Shown here piece by piece: positions 42,526-51,054 of a DNA stretch of 64,000 nt; position 1 is the stretch's first letter, and every line of letters starts with the position of its first letter. Made by a program: the position numbers and the translations under genes. Source of the stretch: Pseudarthrobacter defluvii. GTDB taxonomy: Bacteria > Actinomycetota > Actinomycetes > Actinomycetales > Micrococcaceae. The stretch spans positions 1,860,001 to 1,924,000 of the forward strand of contig NZ_CP066362.1 in the NCBI RefSeq assembly GCF_030323865.1, in the 5' to 3' direction. The notes under the pieces were generated by a model. The model ran no database searches. It was given only the letters and a program-made list of their open reading frames with translations, and was not told the origin of the DNA.

Positions 42526-43610
42526 CCCTCTCAGAGTTCGACAGCTTCCGTCCCTCAGAGCCTGCCCGCCGCCGGCAGGGCGGCAAGCGCGGCACCGGCC
42601 GCCGCCGGGACAATGGTGACGGCTCGCGGGAAATGCCCATGGTGCCGGAGCCCGAGTTCACCTCGTACTACGGCCGTCCGGTGGTCAAACCGGCTCCATG
42701 GGGCGACGACGTGGCCATCTACCTCTTTCTGGGCGGGGTGGCAGGTGGATCGGCCCTCCTCGGTCTTGGCGGTCAGCTGACCGGCCGGCCAATCCTTCGC
42801 CGCAACGCCCGGCTGGGCGCCTTGACGGCAGTAAGCGCCGGCGCCGTTGCCCTGGTGAAGGACCTGGGCAGGCCGGAGCGTTTCCTGCACATGCTGCGGA
42901 CCTTCAAGGTGACGTCGCCCATGAGTGTTGGCTCGTGGATCCTCAGCGCCTTCAGCGCGGGCACGGCCGTGACGGCGGTGGCGGAAATCGACCGGATGAC
43001 GGGAAGCCGGCTTCCGCTGGGTCCGTTGCGGAAGGTCCTGCATGCAGTTGAAGGCACGGCAGGGGTCGAAGCGGCGGTCTTCGCAGGGCCACTGGCCGCG
43101 TACACGGCTGTCCTGCTTGGCGACACCGCCACCCCGACGTGGAACGCCGCGCATGAGGAACTGCCATTCGTCTTCGTCAGTTCGGCATGCCTCGCTTCTG
43201 CCGGCCTCGCCATGGTCACCACACCCATCCACGAGACAGGGCCCGCCCGGAAACTTGCTGTGCTCGGTGTCCTGGGCGACGTCGCTGCCATGAAGGTGAT
43301 GGAGCACCGGATGGATCCGGTGGCCGCGGAGCCCCTGCACCAGGGCAAGGCGGGCACCATGCTGAAGTGGAGCGAGCGGTTGGCGTTGGCCGGCGGCCTG
43401 GGGACACTGTTCGCAGGACGCAACCGCGTGGTTGCGGCAGTTTCAGGATTGGCGTTGCTGTCCGCTTCGGCACTGACCCGCTTCGGCGTGTTCGAAGCTG
43501 GCCTCGCCTCTGCCAGGGATCCGCGGTACACCATCGAACCCCAGAAGAACCGGCTCGCTGCCCGCCGTGCTGCCGGGGTGACCGGGGACGCGATCACCAC
43601 CGCCAGCTGA
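42522..43610 (+). CDS. NrfD/PsrC-type membrane subunit of the formate dehydrogenase
   Basis: This 362-residue polytopic protein has eight or so helices and no heme ligands arranged like FdnI, so it is NrfD-like (quinone-interacting, heme-free). The N-terminal stretch is Arg-rich and soluble (PARRRQGGKRGTGRRRD), and PAPWGDDVAIYLFLGGVAGGSALLG is the first helix. It likely passes electrons from FdhB to menaquinone. The GTG at 42522 is coupled to fdhB. Some family members also bear the name FdhC/HybB. Confidence 0.88.
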   Translation: MTLSEFDSFRPSEPARRRQGGKRGTGRRRDNGDGSREMPMVPEPEFTSYYGRPVVKPAPWGDDVAIYLFLGGVAGGSALLGLGGQLTGRPILRRNARLGALTAVSAGAVALVKDLGRPERFLHMLRTFKVTSPMSVGSWILSAFSAGTAVTAVAEIDRMTGSRLPLGPLRKVLHAVEGTAGVEAAVFAGPLAAYTAVLLGDTATPTWNAAHEELPFVFVSSACLASAGLAMVTTPIHETGPARKLAVLGVLGDVAAMKVMEHRMDPVAAEPLHQGKAGTMLKWSERLALAGGLGTLFAGRNRVVAAVSGLALLSASALTRFGVFEAGLASARDPRYTIEPQKNRLAARRAAGVTGDAITTAS

Positions 43611-43622
43611 GGGGGCAGCGGG

Positions 43623-44648
43623 TCAGCGGACCTCGATGCCCCGCCCAGCGGTGGTGTGGCCGATCACGGGGTAGCCCGGCAGCTCGCCGACCACCAGCAG
43701 GCCGCCTGAGGTCTGGGCGTCGGCCAGAAGCAGCAGGTCGTCTTCGGTGACACCCGCGGCTGAGCCCAGGTGCGGCCGCACCCAATCGAGGTTGCGCCGG
43801 GTCCCGCCGGAGACGAAACCGTCGCGGAGGGCCTCCCGCGCGCCCTCGATCAGCGGAACGGCCTTCAGATCGATCACGGCGCCCACTTCCGAAGCGCGGA
43901 CCATCTTGTAAAGGTGCCCCAGCAGCCCAAAACCCGTCACGTCGGTGGCCGCCCGGACGCCGGCGGCAACCGCGGCGTCGGCTGCGTCCCGGTTGAGGGC
44001 CGCCATGGTCTCCAGCGCTTCAGCGAATACCTCACCGGTCTGTTTGTGCCGGTTGTTGAGAAGTCCGACGCCGAGTGGTTTGGTGAGCGTGATCGGCAGC
44101 CCGGGCTGCGCGGCGTCGTTGCGGAGCAGCCGGTCGGGGTGGGCGACGCCAGTAACGGCCATGCCGTACTTCGGCTCAGGATCGTCAATGGAGTGGCCGC
44201 CGAGCACCGGGCAGCCCGCCTGGGATGCCACGCTCAGCCCCCCGCGGAGGACTTCGGTCATCAATTCCATCGGCAGGACACCGCGGGGCCACCCGACAAG
44301 GTTGATCGCCGTGACTGGCTTGCCACCCATCGCGTAGATGTCCGAGAGGGCATTGGCGGCCGCAATCCTGCCCCAGTCGAAGGCATCGTTGACCACGGGA
44401 GTAAAAAAGTCAGCGGTGGTAAGGACGGCCAGATCATCGCGGACCAGGACCGCCGCGGCGTCGTCGCCGCTGTCCAGGCCGACCAGGACCTCCGCGCCCG
44501 GCTGGCCGATCAGGCCACGGACCGCATCCTCGAGTTCACCGGGCGGAATTTTGCAGGCGCAGCCCCCACCGTGGGCATAGTCGGTGAGCCGGAGCGCACC
44601 GGCAACACCATCATCAACTTGCTGGACTGATGTCTGAGCCTCATTCAC
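43623..44648 (-). CDS. selD: Selenophosphate synthetase
   Basis: This 341-residue enzyme makes selenophosphate from selenide and ATP. The active site is HGGGCACKI with Cys30 (E. coli Cys17) and Lys33. VGLDSGDDAAAVLV is the ATP/metal site, and later glycine-rich loops (LGGHSIDDPEPKYG, TDVTGFGLLGHL) match the PurM-like fold. The Cys form is used, not Sec. The GTG at 44648 follows TACGCT by six bases (leaderless). It is convergent with the NrfD gene and divergent from selC. Confidence 0.95.
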   Translation of the reverse strand: MNEAQTSVQQVDDGVAGALRLTDYAHGGGCACKIPPGELEDAVRGLIGQPGAEVLVGLDSGDDAAAVLVRDDLAVLTTADFFTPVVNDAFDWGRIAAANALSDIYAMGGKPVTAINLVGWPRGVLPMELMTEVLRGGLSVASQAGCPVLGGHSIDDPEPKYGMAVTGVAHPDRLLRNDAAQPGLPITLTKPLGVGLLNNRHKQTGEVFAEALETMAALNRDAADAAVAAGVRAATDVTGFGLLGHLYKMVRASEVGAVIDLKAVPLIEGAREALRDGFVSGGTRRNLDWVRPHLGSAAGVTEDDLLLLADAQTSGGLLVVGELPGYPVIGHTTAGRGIEVR

Positions 44649-44654
44649 CCGCCA

Positions 44655-44660
44655 AGCGTA
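44655..44660 (-). promoter_or_regulatory. Leaderless -10 box (TACGCT) for selD
   Basis: On the minus strand TACGCT is six bases before the selD GTG. It lies next to, and opposite, the selC promoter. Confidence 0.45.
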
Positions 44661-44679
44661 CCCCTCCAGTTAACCCTGC

Positions 44680-44685
44680 TATATT
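44680..44685 (+). promoter_or_regulatory. -10 element (TATATT) for selC
   Basis: TATATT ends seven bases before the first base of the tRNA, the expected distance for a -10 box. No clear -35 is seen. Confidence 0.6.
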
Positions 44686-44692
44686 GAGGCGC

Positions 44693-44787
44693 GGTGGCGT
44701 CCGGGTCCTGGTGGGCCCCCCGGTCTTCAAAACCGGTGAGGCTGAGCATCTCGGCCTGGCGGGTTCGATTCCCGTCCGCCACCGCCA
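44693..44787 (+). tRNA. selC: tRNA-Sec, anticodon UCA
   Basis: The 95-nt RNA has an acceptor stem GGTGGCGT against CCGCCACC (seven of eight pairs), a 6-bp D-stem with a 4-base loop (GGGTCC/GGGCCC), anticodon stem CCGGT/ACCGG with loop CTTCAAA (UCA at 44727-44729), a long variable arm, a T-arm with TTCGATT, discriminator G and encoded CCA. Length and D-arm match bacterial tRNA-Sec, which reads UGA. It is followed 36 bases later by selA. Confidence 0.95.
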
Positions 44788-44823
44788 AACTACCGGCGTG
44801 ATTGCCGCGAAAAGAGGAGGGCT

Positions 44824-46155
44824 GTGGACCAGGTCGATCCCCGGCGGCTGATTCCCCGCACGAACGACCTGCTGGCGCTGCCGGCCGTCCGCGAGGCCCG
44901 GACGCGGCTGAATGAGCGCGTCGTCCGCGAACTCGTCCGGAAGGTCCAGGAGCAGGCCCGCCGCGGTGAGCTGGCTCCCGGCAAGGTGGAACCCGCCCTG
45001 CTGGCCGCCGTCGCTTCATTGAAAGCAACAACCCTTCGCCCGGTGCTGAACGCAACCGGTGTCATCGTGCACACGAACCTCGGCCGTGCCCCCCTTTCCG
45101 CAGCCGCGGTGGAAGCCCTTGTCGCTGCCAGCGGCTACGTTGACGTGGAGCTGGACCTGGCAGACGGCAGCCGCTCCCGCCGCGGTGCCGGCGCCCGGGC
45201 TGCCCTCCTCGCTGCCTGTCCTGCGGCCGAGGACGCCCTGGTAGTTAACAACGGGGCGGCTGCACTGGTGTTGGCCACCACAGCCCTGGCCGCCGGCCGG
45301 GAGGTAGTTGTGAGCCGAGGAGAACTCGTCGAGATCGGCGCAGGCTTTCGACTGACCGATTTGATGGAGTCGACGGGCGCGGTGCTTCGCGAGGTGGGCA
45401 CCACCAACCGGACCCACCTGCACGACTACGCGGGCGCCCTCGGGCCGGACACAGGCTGCGTCCTCAAGGTGCATCCGAGCAATTTCCGCGTGGACGGCTT
45501 CACGTCCGCAGTTTCGATTGACGAACTGAGCCGGCTGACTGCCGCAAATGGGATCCCGCTTGTGGCTGACCTGGGCAGTGGGCTGCTGGCTCCCGATCCC
45601 TACCTGCCCGACGAGCCGGATGTTGCCTCCGCCTTAGCGGGCGGTGCGGACGTCGTCATTGCCAGCGGTGACAAACTGCTGGGCGGGCCCCAGGCCGGCT
45701 TGCTGCTGGGCCGCAAGGAGATCATCACCAGGCTGGCCCGGCACCCGCTCGCCCGTGCGGTCCGGGCGGACAAGCTTGCCCTGGCCGCCTTGGAGGCGAC
45801 GGTCGCCGGTGGGCCGCCGCCGGTGGTCGAGGCGCTGCACGCCGACGTCGAACAGTTGCGGCGCCGTACTGACAGGCTCGCCGAAGCCCTCGGGGTACCC
45901 GTGGAGGCCCATGACGGACGGGTGGGCGGCGGCGGTGCCCCCGGCTTTCCGCTGCCGGGGTGGGCGCTCCGGCTGCCCGAGGGAATTGCGGGACGCTTGC
46001 GCACCGGCCACCCTGCCGTGCTGCCGCGCGTCCACGATGGCGCCTGCCTGATCGACCTGCGGTGTGTGCCGCCCGCCGACGACGATCGGATTCTTGACGC
46101 CGTACGCCAGGCATTGGCAACCCTCGACGTGGCAGACGCAGGCAGGGCGGGCTGA
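44824..46155 (+). CDS. selA: L-seryl-tRNA(Sec) selenium transferase
   Basis: This 443-residue PLP enzyme converts Ser-tRNA-Sec to Sec-tRNA-Sec using selenophosphate. LRPVLNATGVIVHTNLGRAPL, YVDVELDLADGSRS, VVNNGAAALVLAT and the PLP lysine SGDKLLGGPQAG (Lys284) are all present. The N-terminal helical domain (DLLALPAVREARTRLNERVV) binds the tRNA. GAGGAGGG upstream sets the GTG at 44824. It is co-transcribed with selC and lies three bases before selB. Confidence 0.96.
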   Translation: MDQVDPRRLIPRTNDLLALPAVREARTRLNERVVRELVRKVQEQARRGELAPGKVEPALLAAVASLKATTLRPVLNATGVIVHTNLGRAPLSAAAVEALVAASGYVDVELDLADGSRSRRGAGARAALLAACPAAEDALVVNNGAAALVLATTALAAGREVVVSRGELVEIGAGFRLTDLMESTGAVLREVGTTNRTHLHDYAGALGPDTGCVLKVHPSNFRVDGFTSAVSIDELSRLTAANGIPLVADLGSGLLAPDPYLPDEPDVASALAGGADVVIASGDKLLGGPQAGLLLGRKEIITRLARHPLARAVRADKLALAALEATVAGGPPPVVEALHADVEQLRRRTDRLAEALGVPVEAHDGRVGGGGAPGFPLPGWALRLPEGIAGRLRTGHPAVLPRVHDGACLIDLRCVPPADDDRILDAVRQALATLDVADAGRAG

Positions 46156-46158
46156 ACC

Positions 46159-47955
46159 GTGCACGTCGTTGCCACTGCCGGACATGTCGATTCCGGGAAA
46201 AGTACCCTGGTCCGCGCCCTGACCGGCATGGAACCGGACCGCTGGGAGGAAGAGCGGCGCCGCGGGCTGACGATCGACCTCGGCTATGCGTGGACAACGT
46301 TGCCGTCCGGCCAGGACGTTGCCTTCGTTGACGTTCCCGGCCACGAACGCTTCCTTGGCAACATGCTTGCCGGCATCGGACCCGCGCCTGTGGTCTGCTT
46401 CGTCGTGGCCGCGGACGAGGGCTGGCAGGCCCAGTCAAGCGACCATCGCGATGCGGTCGCCGCGCTCGGAATTGAACACGGCGTTGTCGTGCTCAGCCGC
46501 GCGGACCGGGCATCCGGGCAGCGGGTCGCCGACGTGCTGTCGCGGACCCGCACGGAGCTGGCAGGGACCGGGCTGCGGGATGCTCCAGCCATCGCCGTGT
46601 CGGCCATCGACGGCACCGGCTTGGCTGAGTTGCGTGCAGCGCTCGACGGCGTCCTTGCCCGGGTGCCTGCCCCCACCACCACCGGGAGGGTCCGGCTGTG
46701 GGTGGACCGGTCATTCACGATCACCGGTTCCGGGACGGTGGTCACCGGAACACTGGCTGCGGGCACACTCGCCCAGGGTGACCGGTTGGAACTGCTCGGC
46801 CACTCAGGGTCCCGGCCTGTGGCGGTCCGCGGCCTGCAGAGCCGCGACACCTCATACCCGTCGGTGGAGCCGGTCAGCCGGGTGGCGTTGAACCTGCGCG
46901 ATGTAGCCGCAACGGACATCCGGCGCGGGGATGCGCTGGTTACCCCTGGCGCCTGGCCCACCACCGGCGTCGTAGGCATCCACCGCACTACCGGCGTGGC
47001 CTATACCGAGGTGCCCGAGCAAATCATGGTTCATGTCGGCACGGCGTCCGTGCCGGCGCGCCTGCGTCCCTTCGGGGCCGACCACGCCCGGCTGGTCCTC
47101 GACAGGCCCTTGCCCCTGGTTCTCGGGGACCGGCTGGTGCTGCGCGACCCCGGCAGCCGCTCGGTCCTGGGTGGGGCGCGCATTCTCGACGCCGACCCAC
47201 CGGAGCTGCGGCGGCGCGGTGACGGCGCGCATTGGGCTGAACGGCTTTCGGGCATGGACCCCGCAGGAGACATTCTGGGGGAAGTGGCAGCCCGCGGAGC
47301 CGTCCAGGTGGATCATCTCCGCAAGCTTGGGCTGCTGCCCGGGCACGGCACGGAAGCCCCTCAGGGCGTGCGGGTTTTCGGTGACTGGTGGGTGCATGCC
47401 CCTGTCCTGGAGGCATGGCAGCACCGGCTCCGCACTGCGGTCGAGGCGCTGCAGGAGAAGGACCCCTTGGTCCCGGGCCTTTCCATGGGTGCGGCGCGGG
47501 ACCTGCTCAGGTTGCCTGAGGAGAGGCTGCTTTCCCATCTGATCCGCGGGGCGGAGCTGGAGCAGGAGGGTGGCCACATCCGGTTGCCGGGCAGCCAGGA
47601 CAACCTTGGTCCCATCGAGCTGGCAATCGTCCAGTTGGAGCGCAGGCTCAGCGCGGCCGCGTTCCACGCCCCGGAAGCCGACGAGCTGGCTGCCTTGGGC
47701 CTCGGCGCACGGGAACTGGCCGCCGCAGAACGCACGGGACGGTTGCTGCGTCTTCGCGATGGGGTGGTGCTGCTTCCCACGGCGCCGGCACTCGCGATGC
47801 GCACGCTTGCCGGCCTGGCCCAGCCCTTCACCACCAGCCAGGCACGACAGGCGCTGGACACCACACGCCGGATTGCGGTTCCACTGCTGGAGCACCTCGA
47901 TTCGCGCGGCTGGACCAAACGGATTGATGCCGGTCACCGCACAGTGGTGCGCTGA
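46159..47955 (+). CDS. selB: Selenocysteine-specific elongation factor
   Basis: This 598-residue factor delivers Sec-tRNA to the UGA at the SECIS. The GTPase domain has G1 GHVDSGKST (residues 8-16), G2 RRGLTIDLGYAW, G3 DVPGHERF and G4 LSRAD (113-116 SRAD in place of the usual TKAD). EF-Tu-like domains II and III follow (TGSGTVVTGTLAAGTL). Four winged-helix repeats form the C-terminal SECIS-binding part. The GTG start is three bases past selA. Together with selA, selC and selD this completes the set. Confidence 0.96.
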   Translation: MHVVATAGHVDSGKSTLVRALTGMEPDRWEEERRRGLTIDLGYAWTTLPSGQDVAFVDVPGHERFLGNMLAGIGPAPVVCFVVAADEGWQAQSSDHRDAVAALGIEHGVVVLSRADRASGQRVADVLSRTRTELAGTGLRDAPAIAVSAIDGTGLAELRAALDGVLARVPAPTTTGRVRLWVDRSFTITGSGTVVTGTLAAGTLAQGDRLELLGHSGSRPVAVRGLQSRDTSYPSVEPVSRVALNLRDVAATDIRRGDALVTPGAWPTTGVVGIHRTTGVAYTEVPEQIMVHVGTASVPARLRPFGADHARLVLDRPLPLVLGDRLVLRDPGSRSVLGGARILDADPPELRRRGDGAHWAERLSGMDPAGDILGEVAARGAVQVDHLRKLGLLPGHGTEAPQGVRVFGDWWVHAPVLEAWQHRLRTAVEALQEKDPLVPGLSMGAARDLLRLPEERLLSHLIRGAELEQEGGHIRLPGSQDNLGPIELAIVQLERRLSAAAFHAPEADELAALGLGARELAAAERTGRLLRLRDGVVLLPTAPALAMRTLAGLAQPFTTSQARQALDTTRRIAVPLLEHLDSRGWTKRIDAGHRTVVR

Positions 47956-47988
47956 CCGGGCTGTCAGGCAGCAGGTCTGGAAAGACGA

Positions 47989-48504
47989 CTAGGCCGGCTC
48001 GGTTGACTGGACGCGCCGCAGGATGTCGTCCACCACGCGTGCGAGCGGCGCGGTGGCGTCGATAGCGATGCCGCCAGATGGGATTTCTTCCCGTGTTTGG
48101 TACAGGTGCTCAATCAGGTCCCGTTCTGTTCGCCGTCCTCCCCATTCGTCCTCCGGGCGCTGGTCAAGCCGTCGCTTCAACGTTTCCAGGTCCACCTCGA
48201 GGACGAAGACGCCATCGAAGAGATCGATGAACTTGACGAGATTCCGCGAGCCGCCGCAGAAGAAGGTCAACGCTTCCCGCTGGTCTGCGGCCAACGCCCT
48301 GACCTTGTCCACTCTCCAGAGGTGGTGCCGGTGAACGGCGACTCCGGTGATGCCCCCGACCGGCTCGCCGGTTTCCGGGTTACCTTGATAGGCGAGTTCG
48401 CGGTCGCCGTTGATGGCCTCATAGCCCCGCCGCCGCAGTTCATTGCAGACTGCAGTCTTGCCGGTTCCAGAGCCGCCTTCGATCAGGTAGTTCTTCCTGC
48501 CCAT
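47989..48504 (-). CDS. P-loop nucleotide kinase-like protein
   Basis: This 171-residue protein has Walker A GGSGTGKTA (residues 10-18), an acidic GDRELAYQ segment, GGITGVAVHRHHLWR and an Arg-rich lid (LKRRLDQRPEDEWGGRRTERD). It is probably a small nucleoside-type kinase or an adenylate-kinase-like phosphotransferase. TACCAT lies five bases before the ATG, fitting a leaderless start. It is convergent with selB. Confidence 0.8.
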   Translation of the reverse strand: MGRKNYLIEGGSGTGKTAVCNELRRRGYEAINGDRELAYQGNPETGEPVGGITGVAVHRHHLWRVDKVRALAADQREALTFFCGGSRNLVKFIDLFDGVFVLEVDLETLKRRLDQRPEDEWGGRRTERDLIEHLYQTREEIPSGGIAIDATAPLARVVDDILRRVQSTEPA

Positions 48505-48509
48505 GCCTG

Positions 48510-48515
48510 ATGGTA
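48510..48515 (-). promoter_or_regulatory. Leaderless -10 box (TACCAT)
   Basis: TACCAT is five bases before the kinase ATG on the minus strand. Confidence 0.42.
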
Positions 48516-48577
48516 CCGATCATGGCCAGGGGCAGTTCTCCCCGTGTCCCTTTCGGGCAGTTGGGCCGGGGGCTGCC

Positions 48578-48583
48578 TAAGCT
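48578..48583 (+). promoter_or_regulatory. Leaderless -10 box (TAAGCT)
   Basis: TAAGCT lies six bases before the ATG at 48590. Confidence 0.45.
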
Positions 48584-48589
48584 GTGGTC

Positions 48590-49177
48590 ATGACAATGCC
48601 ACCACACGTTTCCGCAACACCGATGAAGTCCCTGTTGTACTGGCGGAAGAGCAAGATCAACGGAGCCAAGACGGTGCCCGTCATAGTCAGCATGGATCCG
48701 TCAGGGATGTTCCGCATGGTGGATGCCGCGGGCGTGAGCGTGCTCTCCTTGCCTGTGCAGCAGGCGTCATTCCGGTTCACCAGCATGGGAACGATGGTGG
48801 TGACAGCCCAGGGCCGTACGTATGACGTGCTGGGCGTGGGGGCGTCAATGTCGCCGGACCCGTCGCCCGAGCAGAAGGCGGAGATGAAGGCGGCTGTCGC
48901 CGACTACAAGGACCGCACAGCCCTCAACCGTGCCGGTTCCGCCGGTGCTGCAATGAGCGGCGCAGGGGGATTGGGCGGTGTTGCAGGCGTCGCCGGCAGT
49001 GCCTTGATGATGTTCTCCTACTACGAGGGGCTGGAAACCATCAAGGCCTGGCAGGCGGTCCTTCCGCAAACAGGCGCTCCGGTCCAGACGAGTGCAATGA
49101 AGGCCGGCCTTTACATGATGCTGGGTCTCGTAGTGGCCATCATCATCGGCATCATTGTTGCCATCAACGTGCTCTAG
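48590..49177 (+). CDS. Hypothetical membrane protein
   Basis: This 195-residue protein has no named family. The N-terminal domain is beta-rich (TVPVIVSMDPSGMFRMVDAAGV, SFRFTSMGTMVVTAQGRTY). A Gly-rich helix (MSGAGGLGGVAGVAGSALMMF) and a C-terminal helix (GLYMMLGLVVAIIIGIIVAINVL) suggest two membrane segments. The ATG at 48590 fits the leaderless box. A GTG at 48584 is possible. The next gene follows 11 bases later and may share its mRNA. Confidence 0.72.
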   Translation: MTMPPHVSATPMKSLLYWRKSKINGAKTVPVIVSMDPSGMFRMVDAAGVSVLSLPVQQASFRFTSMGTMVVTAQGRTYDVLGVGASMSPDPSPEQKAEMKAAVADYKDRTALNRAGSAGAAMSGAGGLGGVAGVAGSALMMFSYYEGLETIKAWQAVLPQTGAPVQTSAMKAGLYMMLGLVVAIIIGIIVAINVL

Positions 49178-49188
49178 GCTGGGGATCC

Positions 49189-50223
49189 ATGCGTGCAATC
49201 GTCATGGACCGGATCGCCGGTCCCCTGTCTGTCCAACAAGTGCCTGTACCTGAGCTGCCGTCAGGCGGTGTCCTGGTCACCGTCACCGCCACCGGCCTCT
49301 GCCGCAGCGACTGGCACGCCTGGGCCGGCCACGACGACATAGCGTTGCCGCATGTCCCGGGCCATGAGTTCGCGGGCGTCATCACCGCCGTCGGTGAAGG
49401 GGTGACCAAGTGGGCCGTCGGCGACAGGGTCACGGCGCCCTTCGTTGAGGGCTGCGGGGCATGCGAGTGGTGCCGCGGGGGTAACGCGCAGGTCTGCCCC
49501 GAACAGCAGCAACCCGGCTTCACCCACTGGGGCTCCTTTGCCGAGCAAGTGGTCATCCACGCCGCAGACACGAATCTCGTCGCCATCCCGGCAGGAGTCA
49601 GTTTCGAGGCTGCGGCAAGCCTGGGCTGCCGTTTTGCCACCGCATACCGTGCACTCACCGGCAGGGCAGGCCTTGCCCGCGGCGAGTGGGTCACCATCGT
49701 TGGAGCCGGCGGGGTGGGCCTCAGCGCCGTCATGATTGCGAAGGCGCTCGGCGGCAAGGTGGTTGCTGTGGACCGGAACCCGGGTGCCCTTAAGGTGGCG
49801 GCATCCCTCGGAGCCGATCACATCCTGGTCGCCGACGGTTCGGACGTCCCCTCCCAAGTGCAGGCCATCACTGGTGGAAGCCACGTCTCCATTGACGCCG
49901 TAGGCAGTGAGCAGACATGCGCTGACGCGCTCCTTAGCCTTCGCCGCCGTGGCCGGCATGTCCAAATCGGGCTCCTCCCGCCGGTGGAAGGCCATCCCCG
50001 CGTACCAATGGCGCGTGTTATTGCCTGGGAACTGGATGTCTTCGGCAGCCACGGCATGGCAGCGGTGGATTACCCTGGCATGCTCGCCCTGATCGCATCG
50101 GGGGCACTGGAGCCACAGAAACTCATCGAGCGGATCATCGGCTTGGAGGAGGCCGCCGGGATGCTGCCACGTTTCGACACAGCGAACGTCGCCGGCATGA
50201 CAATGATCGATCCCACCCTGTGA
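49189..50223 (+). CDS. Zinc-dependent alcohol dehydrogenase (MDR)
   Basis: This 344-residue medium-chain dehydrogenase has catalytic zinc Cys in TGLCRSDWHAW, His-Glu in PGHEFAGVI, structural zinc CGACEWCRGGNAQVC and NAD loop VTIVGAGGVGLSAVMIA. It is like Arthrobacter ADH of the zinc-binding sorbitol/alcohol group. The start is ATG at 49189 with GGGGA close by, and a TAGGCT box (its TAG is the stop of the previous gene) is eight bases upstream. The substrate is unknown. Confidence 0.92.
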   Translation: MRAIVMDRIAGPLSVQQVPVPELPSGGVLVTVTATGLCRSDWHAWAGHDDIALPHVPGHEFAGVITAVGEGVTKWAVGDRVTAPFVEGCGACEWCRGGNAQVCPEQQQPGFTHWGSFAEQVVIHAADTNLVAIPAGVSFEAAASLGCRFATAYRALTGRAGLARGEWVTIVGAGGVGLSAVMIAKALGGKVVAVDRNPGALKVAASLGADHILVADGSDVPSQVQAITGGSHVSIDAVGSEQTCADALLSLRRRGRHVQIGLLPPVEGHPRVPMARVIAWELDVFGSHGMAAVDYPGMLALIASGALEPQKLIERIIGLEEAAGMLPRFDTANVAGMTMIDPTL

Positions 50224-50260
50224 CGCTTCCGGCCCGCGGATTGGGTGGTTTGATTAGTCA

Positions 50261-51013
50261 GTGCTCCGAGTAAGACGCTTTGTAGTTTTCAGCCTGTTCG
50301 TGGCCTGCGCCAGCGCGGTTTTCTCATTTTGGATCATCGGGCAGCCCGGGGCGGAAGCCCGGGTGGCGTTTTCACCACCGCCGCGGGCGGCGGTGACCCT
50401 TGAAACCGGGGCTGGCGGCATGACCACCGCCGTGGACGTGACACGCAGTCCCGACGCCGAATGGCTTCGAGGGGCTTCCCACGGCACCGGAATCCCTGCC
50501 CGTGCCCTGCGGGCCTATGTTGCTGCTGCCATCACGGCCAATGACTCCACGCCGCACTGCGGAATCGGCTGGAATACGCTGGCCGCCATCGGCTTCGTTG
50601 AATCAGGCCACGGAACCTATGGTGGCGGCAGCCTGGACGCGTCGGGCCAGGCCAGCGGGCCGATCGTGGGCCCGAGCCTCAACGGGTCAGGTTTCGCCGC
50701 CATCCCCGACACCGACGCCGGTGCCCTGGACGGTGACGCCAACTGGGACCACGCGGTGGGTCCCATGCAATTCATTCCCTCCACCTGGCGACTTGCAGGA
50801 ATGGACGGGAACGGGGACGGAACAGCGGACCCGTTCAATATCGACGATGCAGCCCTCAGCGCGGCCACGTATCTATGCGGCCACGGCCGGGACCTAACGA
50901 CCTCGCAGGGGTGGCGGGATGCCATCTACGCCTACAACCAGTCCGACGCCTATATCCGCAAGGTGGGTGCGCAGGCCACTGCCTACGCCACGAAAACGGG
51001 TACCGCAGAGTAA
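50261..51013 (+). CDS. Secreted lytic transglycosylase (SLT domain)
   Basis: This 250-residue protein has an N-terminal signal/anchor helix (FVVFSLFVACASAVFSFWII) and a lysozyme-like SLT domain. The catalytic Glu is in AAIGFVESGHGTYGG, with AVGPMQFIPSTW and YNQSDAYIRKV following. A Gly-rich insertion sits around SLNGSGFAAIPDTDAGALDG. It cleaves peptidoglycan without water, forming anhydromuropeptides. The start is GTG at 50261. It is convergent with the P450 gene. Confidence 0.9.
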   Translation: MLRVRRFVVFSLFVACASAVFSFWIIGQPGAEARVAFSPPPRAAVTLETGAGGMTTAVDVTRSPDAEWLRGASHGTGIPARALRAYVAAAITANDSTPHCGIGWNTLAAIGFVESGHGTYGGGSLDASGQASGPIVGPSLNGSGFAAIPDTDAGALDGDANWDHAVGPMQFIPSTWRLAGMDGNGDGTADPFNIDDAALSAATYLCGHGRDLTTSQGWRDAIYAYNQSDAYIRKVGAQATAYATKTGTAE

Positions 51014-51019
51014 TCCACG

Positions 51020-51042
51020 ACTGGCAGTCGATAACTGCCAGT
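51020..51042. terminator. Hairpin between convergent genes (9 bp)
   Basis: ACTGGCAGT pairs perfectly with ACTGCCAGT around loop CGATA, between the transglycosylase and P450 stops. There is no T-run, so a bidirectional terminator is likely but not proven. Confidence 0.5.
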
Positions 51043-51054
51043 GCCTCCCTGCGG

